Made by a program: the position numbers and the translations under genes | Origin: an uncultured Planctomycetaceae bacterium | Lineage (GTDB): Bacteria > Planctomycetota > Planctomycetia > Pirellulales > JACPPG01 | Reading direction: 5' to 3' | Length of the DNA stretch: 5,738 bases | Assembly: GCA_945957305.1 (NCBI GenBank) | Contig: CAMFLN010000260.1 | Span: 1-5,738, forward strand | Notes under the pieces: model-generated | Seen by the model: the letters and a program-made list of their open reading frames with translations, nothing else | Databases searched by the model: none | Told to the model about the DNA's origin: nothing | Part shown: positions 1 to 5,546 of the stretch, piece after piece | How the letters are laid out: the number at the start of each line of letters is the position of its first letter | How positions within the stretch are numbered: position 1 is the first letter of the stretch

Positions 1-2
1 GC

Positions 3-314
3 AGCAGGCCGCGCGACGTGGTCGAGCGTCGCGCCGAGTTAGCACTGCTGCAGGCTACCGGCTTTCGTCGCGCCGTACTTGCGCGGATCGTCCTGTGGGA
101 GAACGCGCTCCTACTTGCCGGCGGGTTGGGCATCGGCACGTGCGCTGCGCTGGTCGCCATCATGCCGCAATTAATCGCCGGAGGCGCGCACCTGCCGTGG
201 GCCGGAGTCGCGATTACCCTGCTGCTGGTGTTGTGCGTCGGATTGGCGGTGGGCCTGGTTGCCGTGCGCGCGGCATTGCGCGCCCCGGTACTGGCAACAC
301 TGCGTGGCGATTGA
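3..314 (+). CDS. ABC transporter permease, FtsX/MacB-like, C-terminal part only
   Basis: Only the last 103 codons are present; the frame is open to the left edge, so the true start is outside the window. The visible part opens with the conserved FtsX-family cytosolic turn (VVERRAELALLQATGFRR), which resembles the 'ERR.E.allrAlGf.r' segment before the third membrane helix of FtsX/MacB/LolC permeases. Two hydrophobic helices follow (bases about 90-175 and 200-285), and the protein ends in a short basic tail, RAPVLATLRGD, as in many planctomycete FtsX permeases. Such proteins sit in the inner membrane and work with a MacB/LolD-type ATPase to move lipoproteins, peptides or drugs, or to transmit mechanical force to the periplasm. 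The substrate cannot be told from this fragment. No ATPase gene follows, so any partner must be upstream. The family call is firm; the exact subfamily is not. Confidence 0.85.
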   Translation, partial: SRPRDVVERRAELALLQATGFRRAVLARIVLWENALLLAGGLGIGTCAALVAIMPQLIAGGAHLPWAGVAITLLLVLCVGLAVGLVAVRAALRAPVLATLRGD

Positions 315-327
315 GAAACGTGTCCGG

Positions 328-486
328 CTATTCTTCGCCGAACTCATGCAGGCGAGCGTTGAACGTCGCCCGGCGTTTCTTGCTAGCCTGCCGTTTGCGC
401 TGGCGGCGACTGCGGGCAGTGAGCTTATTGAGCAGAGAGTCGCCGAAAACGTCCAAGCGGTTCGACTTCAAATGGGAATGCTGCAC
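328..486 (-). CDS. Small highly basic protein of 52 residues, unrecognised
   Basis: This short frame starts with GTG at 486 and ends with TAG at 328. It is the first possible start after the upstream in-frame stop, and AGGAG lies 8 bases before it, the best Shine-Dalgarno in this window. Base use by codon position looks coding: by hand count about 73% GC at third, 61% at first and 43% at second positions. The product begins MQHSHLKSNRLDVFGDSLLN and continues with a dense basic block (ten Lys/Arg in residues 25-39), then TFNARLHEFGEE. There is no signal peptide or membrane helix. The basic block could bind nucleic acid or ribosomes, but that is inference. It lies tail to tail with the permease gene, 13 bases apart, and is divergent from the methyltransferase-like gene. 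I do not recognise the family. The opposite-strand frame through the same bases has a less coding-like composition. Confidence 0.55.
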   Translation of the reverse strand: MQHSHLKSNRLDVFGDSLLNKLTARSRRQRKRQASKKRRATFNARLHEFGEE

Positions 487-552
487 GACAGTGGCTCCTG
501 TTTCGTGTGGAACAACACATCCATTCCCTTCGCATCTTCCCTCACATACAAG

Positions 553-580
553 TCTATAATCAAACGCCTGCGAGAATCAA
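553..580. promoter_or_regulatory. Possible overlapping divergent promoter elements
   Basis: The spacer 487-624 is AT-richer than its surroundings and lies between two divergent starts. On the plus strand a perfect TATAAT sits at 555-560, about 65 bases before the methyltransferase-like start, but no good -35 box lies at the usual distance. On the minus strand TTGATT (580-575) and TATAGA (558-553) are 16 bases apart, which would start a transcript about 60 bases before the small basic ORF. The two -10 boxes overlap, so the two directions could compete. This rests on consensus matching alone. Confidence 0.3.
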
Positions 581-624
581 TTTTTTTCAGGGTGCGACTA
601 GCGGCCGCGCCGTAAAAAACAAAT

Positions 625-1008
625 ATGCCGATTACGATTGACATCGGTGGCGAGGGGCGTCATCCCGGCGTAATCAACATAAACCGTAGTCGCTCAAAGA
701 CCTTGGGACGCGAGCGCGGCGAGCCGATCCCGCGCCTGATCGTGGCGCGTGCCGACGCACTGCCCCTAGCCACGCGCAGTGTTGATCGCGTCTATATCGA
801 GCGGACGCCGCTCAGCCGGGCGGCCTTGGCCGAGATCGCCCGTGTCGTAGTGCCCGGTGGCAAAATCATCCTGCTCCACGTTCCCTTGGTCGACGAAGAT
901 CGCCACGGCCTGGCCCGCGAGTTTTTTCCAGGGATCCTTCGACGGCAATTTTTTTTGAGCCATGGTCAATGGTTGCAGCAAACCTGTATCGAATGCTCGA
1001 CCGGATAG
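625..1008 (+). CDS. Short methyltransferase-like (class I SAM-binding fold) protein
   Basis: The product has 127 residues. The ATG at 625 is chosen because an in-frame TAA lies just upstream at 613; no Shine-Dalgarno is visible. Near the N-terminus D-I-G-G-E-G (residues 6-11) resembles the glycine-rich motif I of class I methyltransferases. ADALPLATRSVDRVY (43-57) matches the stretch around the fourth strand, and LAEIARVVVPGGKIIL (68-83) matches the 'RvLkPGG' motif. The segment normally holding the acidic SAM-ribose ligand and the next helix is very short, and the C-terminal strands of a full domain are reduced. A compact family of this size, beginning with an 'IDVGGEGRhPgAwNlNPS' type motif, occurs in other bacteria as I recall it, so this is probably the natural length rather than a truncation. 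The substrate is unknown. The spacers on both sides argue against tight coupling to the neighbouring genes. Confidence 0.6.
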   Translation: MPITIDIGGEGRHPGVININRSRSKTLGRERGEPIPRLIVARADALPLATRSVDRVYIERTPLSRAALAEIARVVVPGGKIILLHVPLVDEDRHGLAREFFPGILRRQFFLSHGQWLQQTCIECSTG

Positions 1009-1202
1009 AGTAACAGGCCTGCCCATCAAACGGTTGCACTCGCGCTGCGTTACGGTCATCCCGTGCTCCTCGGGCGCTACATTCCTGCCAGCTAGCATTG
1101 CTTCGCCTTGACTTCGAAGGCACGTGCTTGCTATTAGCTCGCAGAGCACTCTTGCCGCGTCGGGCCTTCCGTGCGCCATTCTCTCTACCACGAGGCCGAA
1201 CG

Positions 1203-2591
1203 ATGTCTCCGTTGACGGATGCCGTTGCTGGCCCCTGGCAAATCATTGAGGCGAGTGACAGTCTATCGCCTGAGCCCGCAATGCGCGACGACCGTTGGCT
1301 GGCGAAGCTCTGCGCGCCACGTGTCGCCCTGCCGATCATGTGTCTCGTCTTACTGGCGATCTTGCCCTGGGCCGTTTATCGTGCCGAGGCCGATAACGGC
1401 TGTGATCTGGCTGACTTTCTGCGGGGCGGCGATTACCTTCTGGAACATGGCTGTCGGCATCCATGCACGGCACTCAACCGCTACTTACCATCGGTCGACG
1501 TGGCCTGCGCGGCGCTCGCGCTGCTGCCAAGAAGCTGGACTTCGATCATTTACTATTTTGCGAATGTCGCATGCTGGTTTGCTTTGTTGATGGTGGTACA
1601 CAGCGGTTTGCTGCCGCCTGTACGCTCGGCGATGAATGTCCGTGGGTTAATGGCCGCCGGTTTGTTGACGTTGGTCATTGCGATCGATGGATTCCTCGTC
1701 GGGGCATTCCATCTGCTCATGCTGTTGTTGATGGTCGCAGGACTGGTGCACGCGGTGCGCGGACAATTATGGCGGGGCGGCACCCTGCTGGGACTGGCCA
1801 TCTGGCTCAAACTGCTACCGATCGTCGGCGTGGCTTACTTGCTGCTGCGCCGCAGGTGGGGGGCGGCGGGCTTGGCACTGCTGGTGGCCCTGGCGCTCGA
1901 TGCGGGTTTATCAGTAGGCGCGTTTGGATGGCGGCAAGCCTGGGTCGAACACGTCACCTGGGTCGAGGGCGGCCTGCTGTCGACTGTCGCAGGACAAATG
2001 CATGGCGACGTGGCAGGTGACGCCGATCGAATCACCAATCAATCCACTTCCGTGCTGTTGCGGCGTTTTTTAACCGTGCGCGGAGGACATCCGGAACTGG
2101 CGATCACTGATCTCTCCAGCTCGGCGCTTTCGCTGGCGACCGGTGTGCTCCTGTTGATACTTGCCATGTTGCCTGTCGCAGCCTTCTGGCGGCAACGCGG
2201 CATGGATTCTTATGAATATGGGGCGGAAATCGCGCTCGTTGTGCTGTCGACCGTGTGGTTGTCTCCAGTAGTGTGGAGTTACCACCTGACGGCGGCACTC
2301 CCTGCCCTTGCGGTGGTCATGGCTCACCAAGGCACGGAAACACGCAAGCAAGCGATGTCGATTGTCTGGCTGGCGGCAATGTCACTGTTCGCCTGGCCCC
2401 TTGCGCGCGCGGCCGGTCACATGTGGTGGGCCGCGCTCTACTCGGGATGGCAGGTGATCGCGATCCAGCGACAAAGCCCATCCTCTGCGCCCGTCATTGA
2501 GCCACGAAGAGCGACATGGCGACGCCTGCAAACGCACCGCACTCAACTACCCAAGGGTGGGTTGGCAACGTCGGGCAACTCGGGCCTATAG
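1203..2591 (+). CDS. GT87 / DUF2029 family polytopic membrane glycosyltransferase
   Basis: The product has 462 residues from ATG 1203, chosen for the GAGG at 1192-1195; a second in-frame ATG at 1281 would drop 26 residues and is also possible. The frame is open further upstream to 1098 but without a good start. The protein has about eight to ten hydrophobic helices. GT87 hallmarks are present: a first extracytoplasmic loop with D-L-A-D-F (68-72) and a Tyr/Pro-rich stretch near 94-96, the signature LGLAIWLKLLPI (196-207) followed by a basic turn LLLRRRW, an NQS motif at 279-281 before LLRRFL, and LSPVVWSYHL (353-362), the counterpart of the family's 'LSPisWdhH'. GT-C enzymes of this family, such as mycobacterial PimE, use polyprenyl-phosphate sugars on the outer face of the membrane, commonly as mannosyl- or arabinosyltransferases. 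Donor and acceptor here are unknown. The last 49 bases overlap the end of the YodC-like gene on the other strand. Confidence 0.82.
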   Translation: MSPLTDAVAGPWQIIEASDSLSPEPAMRDDRWLAKLCAPRVALPIMCLVLLAILPWAVYRAEADNGCDLADFLRGGDYLLEHGCRHPCTALNRYLPSVDVACAALALLPRSWTSIIYYFANVACWFALLMVVHSGLLPPVRSAMNVRGLMAAGLLTLVIAIDGFLVGAFHLLMLLLMVAGLVHAVRGQLWRGGTLLGLAIWLKLLPIVGVAYLLLRRRWGAAGLALLVALALDAGLSVGAFGWRQAWVEHVTWVEGGLLSTVAGQMHGDVAGDADRITNQSTSVLLRRFLTVRGGHPELAITDLSSSALSLATGVLLLILAMLPVAAFWRQRGMDSYEYGAEIALVVLSTVWLSPVVWSYHLTAALPALAVVMAHQGTETRKQAMSIVWLAAMSLFAWPLARAAGHMWWAALYSGWQVIAIQRQSPSSAPVIEPRRATWRRLQTHRTQLPKGGLATSGNSGL

Positions 2592-2755
2592 TAACGCAAC
2601 TGGCCGGGCAGAAATAGCGCTTCGAGCTGGGCTCCGTCTACGAACCATGTACAGGTCACCATCCTGATTCCCTGCTCATCGGCGCCAATTTTTTGGACCT
2701 TCATCGGCTGATCACCGCCGCGTTGCATAACTAGCTCGCCGACTTTGTATGGCAT
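2543..2755 (-). CDS. YodC/DUF2158 family small protein
   Basis: This 70-residue protein is read from ATG 2755. A GTG nine bases upstream (2764) is in frame, but AGG of AGGTGAGGGGA lies 8 bases before the ATG, which favours the ATG. The sequence fits the DUF2158 pattern: 'YKVGELVMQRGGDQPMKVQKI' corresponds to the family's 'f..GD.V.LkSGGp.MtV..i', and VTCTWF to its 'v.C.WF'. A hydrophobic stretch, LEALFLPGQL, follows at the place of the family's 'E.f....L'. Members are cytoplasmic, about 60-75 residues long, and have no established biochemical function. The C-terminal tail (YYRPELPDVANPPLGS) is slightly longer than usual and is encoded in the region overlapping the glycosyltransferase gene. There is no operon partner: the next gene upstream on its side is divergent. 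Confidence 0.8.
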   Translation of the reverse strand: MPYKVGELVMQRGGDQPMKVQKIGADEQGIRMVTCTWFVDGAQLEALFLPGQLRYYRPELPDVANPPLGS

Positions 2756-3101
2756 TCCCCTCACCTATCTCGGCGCATGAAGGCGCACGCCCGAGCGCTG
2801 GATCAGAAGACGAATAGGCCCAAACCGCTTCCCGGCGACTTCATCCCCTCCCAGGCTCAATGGCACTCAATCATACCGTATCGGCACGGCGTGGGAATCC
2901 GCGCGCAGATAACGTCGCTCTAGCTGCAGAACTCCGGCCGAAATCGACAGGCAATGCCCGTCGGGTCGACTGCGGAAGGCCAGCCAACTTTTTGAGCAAA
3001 ACACCGTCACCTCGGGGACGTCGCGGGGTTCTAACCGTAGCCATTTCAGGCCCAATGACGTCGGCGTACTGGACCCTCGCTGCTTCGAGAGAAAACACCG
3101 C
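2756..3101. other. Gene-free divergent spacer between YodC-like and SGNH-like genes
   Basis: This 346-base stretch separates two divergent starts. Frames crossing it on both strands lack convincing starts, conserved motifs or coding-like composition; those on the minus strand are antisense shadows extending from the SGNH-like gene. It must hold the control regions of both flanking genes, but no convincing -35/-10 pair was found. The one structured element is an imperfect dyad at 2945-2963. No RNA gene, riboswitch or repeat was recognised. Confidence 0.5.
2945..2963. promoter_or_regulatory. Imperfect palindrome, possible operator
   Basis: CGACAGGCA and TGCCCGTCG flank a single central A, giving nine-base arms with one mismatch. 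It lies in the divergent spacer, about 140 bases before the SGNH-like start and 190 before the YodC-like start. The one-base centre suits a protein-binding operator better than an RNA hairpin. There is no second copy in the window, and chance is a real alternative in GC-rich DNA. Confidence 0.2.
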
Positions 3102-4070
3102 ATGCGTAGCAAATTCACTTTGATGCTCCTGATTGTAGCCGCGGCCTGGATCCCTTGCTCCGCGCCGCAATCGGCGTACGCCGACAGCATTGTGGGAATT
3201 GCCGCGATGGGGGCCAGTGAGACACAGGGCACGACCTACGACGGGAGCTGGGTCCCCTATCTGGCCAATGACCGTAATCTCAACTTTGGACCAGCTCAGT
3301 CCTACAATGTCGCCATCGGCGGTAGTTCTAGCAGCGACCTGCTGGCCGAGGGGCAACATACCGATGTCGCCCAGCTGGTCAGTGGTGGGAAAGTGAACCT
3401 GGCATTCCTCACCGTGGGTGGGCTCGATTTCCCGCCGGTGTCAACGAAGATATTGAACCATACGCTGAACGTGCCGGCATTCGTGAATCAGGTCACGGGC
3501 AATATCACCACGGCCGTTGATACGATCCTGTCCGCGGGTCCGACACGAATGATCGTGCTGAGTGTCCCCGATATGACGCTGACAGGAGGAGGGCAGCGAA
3601 CCCTGACGACCGCGGCGTCACGGCAGTCGGTGCTGGATGTCGTCAATGCGGTGAATACCACGCTCAAACCCGAGATCCTGGGACGCGGCCAGGTCTTCGT
3701 CGACTTCGAGGCGGCGATGCAGCAGTGGTCGAATCATCCGCTCGTCATTGGCGGAGTGACGATCAACACTCACGACGAAGGAACAAGTCCCGAGCACCTG
3801 TGGTTAAACGACCTGCACGTCGCGACCGTGGGCAATGCAATCTTTGCGAATCTGATGCTCAGCGCCATCAACAAAGCTTACGACCTGCACTATCCGTTGT
3901 TCAGCGACCAATACATTCTGAATTTGGCAGGTCTCTCCGGATACAGCGGCGAGACGTCGAACATCGATTACCAAAGCTTCGTCTATTTGCCGACGCCCGA
4001 GCCTTCTTCGCTACTATTTGCCGCTCTGGCTTTCAGCTCGCTCTTTCTCGTGTGGCGCAAAAAGGCATGA
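3102..4070 (+). CDS. Secreted SGNH/GDSL-hydrolase-like protein with PEP-CTERM anchor signal
   Basis: The product has 322 residues from ATG 3102, with a weak GAGAGA about nine bases upstream. Residues 1-27 form a signal peptide (Arg/Lys start, hydrophobic core, likely cleavage after A-Y-A). The body follows the SGNH layout: block I GASETQG with Ser39 as candidate nucleophile, block II around NVAIGGSSSSDLLAEGQH (69-86), block III LTVGGLDF (103-110), and block V LNDLHVATVG with His239. The C-terminus has Pro299-Glu-Pro301, a hydrophobic helix and a Trp-Arg-Lys-Lys tail: a PEP-CTERM signal, recognised by exosortase for sorting to the envelope or matrix. Several usual catalytic-block residues differ: GDS is GAS, the block III Asn is Leu108, and the Asp three before the His is Asn236, although Asp237 is adjacent. 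It may be a divergent esterase or may have lost activity. It converges on the NHL gene. No exosortase is in the window. Confidence 0.82.
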   Translation: MRSKFTLMLLIVAAAWIPCSAPQSAYADSIVGIAAMGASETQGTTYDGSWVPYLANDRNLNFGPAQSYNVAIGGSSSSDLLAEGQHTDVAQLVSGGKVNLAFLTVGGLDFPPVSTKILNHTLNVPAFVNQVTGNITTAVDTILSAGPTRMIVLSVPDMTLTGGGQRTLTTAASRQSVLDVVNAVNTTLKPEILGRGQVFVDFEAAMQQWSNHPLVIGGVTINTHDEGTSPEHLWLNDLHVATVGNAIFANLMLSAINKAYDLHYPLFSDQYILNLAGLSGYSGETSNIDYQSFVYLPTPEPSSLLFAALAFSSLFLVWRKKA

Positions 4071-4071
4071 T

Positions 4072-4097
4072 CAAATCGCACGGCGTGGATCGATTTG
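4072..4097 (+). terminator. Stem-loop dyad just after the SGNH-like gene
   Basis: CAAATCG (4072-4078) and CGATTTG (4091-4097) form a perfect seven-base stem with a 12-base loop, starting one base after the stop codon. Its place between two convergent genes suggests transcript end formation or mRNA 3' protection. No run of T follows, so it is not a standard intrinsic terminator. Confidence 0.35.
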
Positions 4098-4146
4098 CGG
4101 TGCAACTGGTCAACAGAGCGAACTTTTCAGAATTGGCAACTCCCAC

Positions 4147-5181
4147 TCACCGCTCTCGGACGTCGAACTTTTGCACACGGTGATTGAAGGAATCGACAAC
4201 GTATAGAAAGCCGTGCTTGTCGATTGCCACTCCGTGGGGAGCATAGAATTCTCCGGCTTGGCTTCCTTCCTTTCCGAAGCCCTTGATGTATTCACCGGCC
4301 GTGGAAAACTGTTGCACGCGCCCCCCAATTCCGTTGATCCATAGCCTATCGCCGGCATCCATGCAGATACCGGTCGGACCGCGCATGTTCAATTTCTCAA
4401 AGGCCGTAAAGTATTGGCCGAACCCGCCAGGCTTTGCTTCCGTGCTACCGAAGTGGGCCAGCAGCTTTCCCTCGGAGCTGAACTTCTGCACGCGGCACAG
4501 AATTGCTTCGGTCGTGTAGACGTCCCCCTTGTTGTCGCAGGCTATGAAAGTCGGCCCGGCGAAAAACGCCTTGGGATGCGGGTTGCCACCGAACTGGCCT
4601 GGTTGAAAGCCCTGCTGGCCCCACTTCGTGAGAAAGTTACCTTCCCGATCGAAGACTTGCACGCGACGATTGCACTGATCGCAGACATAGACGCGCCCTG
4701 CGCGATTGATGGCGATCCCGCCCGGCATGTCGAACTCGCCGTCGCCGGCGCCGAACTTTCCCCACTCCCGCAGCAGTTCTCCCTCGGGCGAGTAGACGGC
4801 GATTTTATCGCGTTGTCGCGGCTGATCATATTTCGAGGGAGGAATTCCGGCGTGCGCGACGAAGATTCGTCCTTCGCCGTCGAGCGCGATCCCACCGGGG
4901 AACGGCGCGACGGAGAAGGCGGCCAGGAACACACCCGTTGCCGAAAATCTTTGCACACGGGCATTGTAGAAATCAGTGACCAAGACCTCGTTGGACGAAC
5001 TGATCGCGATGCCTATCGGAAAATTGAACTGTCCGGGATCAGAGCCCTTCTCGCCCCACTGCAACAGGGAGCCAGCTCTTTGCTCAGTCTCGTCGCCGGC
5101 ATATGCAGCATGGGCGCCGGGAATGCAATTCAAGAATGCGAGCAACGCCAGGAAACGAAATGCTAAATCGGGGCGAGGCAT
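4147..5181 (-). CDS. Secreted six-bladed NHL-repeat beta-propeller protein
   Basis: The product has 344 residues from ATG 5181. The frame is open 29 codons further upstream, but only this start places a signal peptide at the N-terminus: MPRPDLAFRF, a hydrophobic core, then A-H-A or A-Y-A near residues 23-28 as the likely cleavage site. No strong ribosome site is seen; AGGG lies about 12 bases upstream. The rest is about six NHL repeats (roughly 38-80, 82-130, 136-178, 182-235, 240-293, 297-340). Each has the form 'f.xP.GiA.d..g.vyV.D..n.RVQ.Fd..G.f...wG', with the motif RVQ at 75, 173, 230, 288 and 335. NHL propellers act as binding scaffolds and some are lyases; no catalytic residues of a known enzyme are recognised. 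An exported binding or surface role is inferred. It is convergent with the SGNH-like gene, with 76 bases between stops. Confidence 0.85.
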   Translation of the reverse strand: MPRPDLAFRFLALLAFLNCIPGAHAAYAGDETEQRAGSLLQWGEKGSDPGQFNFPIGIAISSSNEVLVTDFYNARVQRFSATGVFLAAFSVAPFPGGIALDGEGRIFVAHAGIPPSKYDQPRQRDKIAVYSPEGELLREWGKFGAGDGEFDMPGGIAINRAGRVYVCDQCNRRVQVFDREGNFLTKWGQQGFQPGQFGGNPHPKAFFAGPTFIACDNKGDVYTTEAILCRVQKFSSEGKLLAHFGSTEAKPGGFGQYFTAFEKLNMRGPTGICMDAGDRLWINGIGGRVQQFSTAGEYIKGFGKEGSQAGEFYAPHGVAIDKHGFLYVVDSFNHRVQKFDVRER

Positions 5182-5248
5182 GATGGGGGCTACCCTGAAC
5201 GCCGCGAAAGCCACCGCGACACGAGAGTCGGTCCGTGTACGTGACCGC

Positions 5249-5268
5249 GTGGCAACAATGATTGCCAC
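5249..5268. promoter_or_regulatory. Perfect inverted repeat upstream of the NHL gene
   Basis: GTGGCAA (5249-5255) and TTGCCAC (5262-5268) are a perfect seven-base dyad around a six-base loop, 68-87 bases before the NHL start codon. It could be an operator, or a hairpin in the leader if transcription starts nearer the tRNA remnant. No -35/-10 pair was recognised beside it. Confidence 0.3.
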
Positions 5269-5334
5269 AGTAGACGATGATTCTGCCTTGCGTGATGCGA
5301 CAAGATTCGTCGCAAACCGTTACAGGACAAAGAG

Positions 5335-5390
5335 CGGAGGGCATGGGATTCGAACCCACAACCCCTTGCGGGGCACCACATTTCCAGTGT
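5335..5390 (-). pseudogene. 3' remnant of tRNA-Ser(GGA), candidate attachment-site scar
   Basis: Read on the minus strand, this 56-base stretch is the 3' part of a class II tRNA. It has the anticodon loop CTGGAAA (5387-5381, anticodon GGA, serine), the 3' anticodon strand TGTGG, a long variable arm (GCCCC, GCAA, GGGG), a T arm GTGGG-TTCGAAT-CCCAT, the acceptor 3' strand GCCCTCC and discriminator G. No CCA is encoded. The 5' half is missing: an intact gene needs GGAGGGC as 5' acceptor strand, a D arm and CCACA before the anticodon loop. Upstream there is instead AAAACA, of which only ACA pairs. A GGAATGT at 5415-5409 could be a decayed acceptor strand, but no D arm follows. Loss exactly at the anticodon loop matches a crossover point used by tRNA-targeting tyrosine recombinases. 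A wholly degenerate tRNA gene is the alternative. Confidence 0.7.
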
Positions 5391-5546
5391 TTTTGATCCG
5401 TCCTCATCACATTCCAACACCGTCTGAATTCCGAAATTTTGCGGGTTGTCAACAATGCCAGCCATCACGAAAATGGACGCGGGCAAGCAACTTTTGGTAA
5501 CAGCTCCGGTAACAGCAGCCATCGTTGTTGCCTGGCATAAATCGGG

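Noticed and set aside
259..615. Plus-strand frame overlapping the permease end and the following spacer
   Set aside because: It overlaps the permease end in another frame, has no ribosome site, its base use by codon position is less coding-like than that of the opposite-strand small ORF, and its tail has no recognisable motif.
766..1339. Minus-strand frames of 141 and 157 codons opposite the methyltransferase-like and GT87 genes
   Set aside because: They are antisense shadows of motif-bearing genes and show no family features.
3102..3161. Lipoprotein signal at Cys19 of the SGNH-like protein, or Cys19 of the NHL protein
   Set aside because: Residues before both cysteines do not fit a lipobox, and good A-x-A signal peptidase I sites follow.
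2860..3359. Frames on both strands in the spacer before the SGNH-like gene
   Set aside because: No recognisable domain, ribosome site or coding-type composition; the minus-strand frames extend from antisense of the SGNH-like gene.
4414..5166. Plus-strand 250-codon frame opposite the NHL gene
   Set aside because: It is the antisense image of the NHL repeats; the minus strand gives repeated RVQ motifs and a signal peptide.
5496..5516. Direct repeat GGTAACAGC twice, 12 bases apart
   Set aside because: Only two nine-base copies with no further units; not enough to call a repeat array, CRISPR or iteron set.
5084..5522. Two minus-strand frames across the tRNA remnant, with translations such as GCGFESHALRS and VVGSNPMPS
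   Set aside because: These peptides are the familiar false translation of a tRNA T arm and acceptor stem; the frames lack any other protein-like feature.
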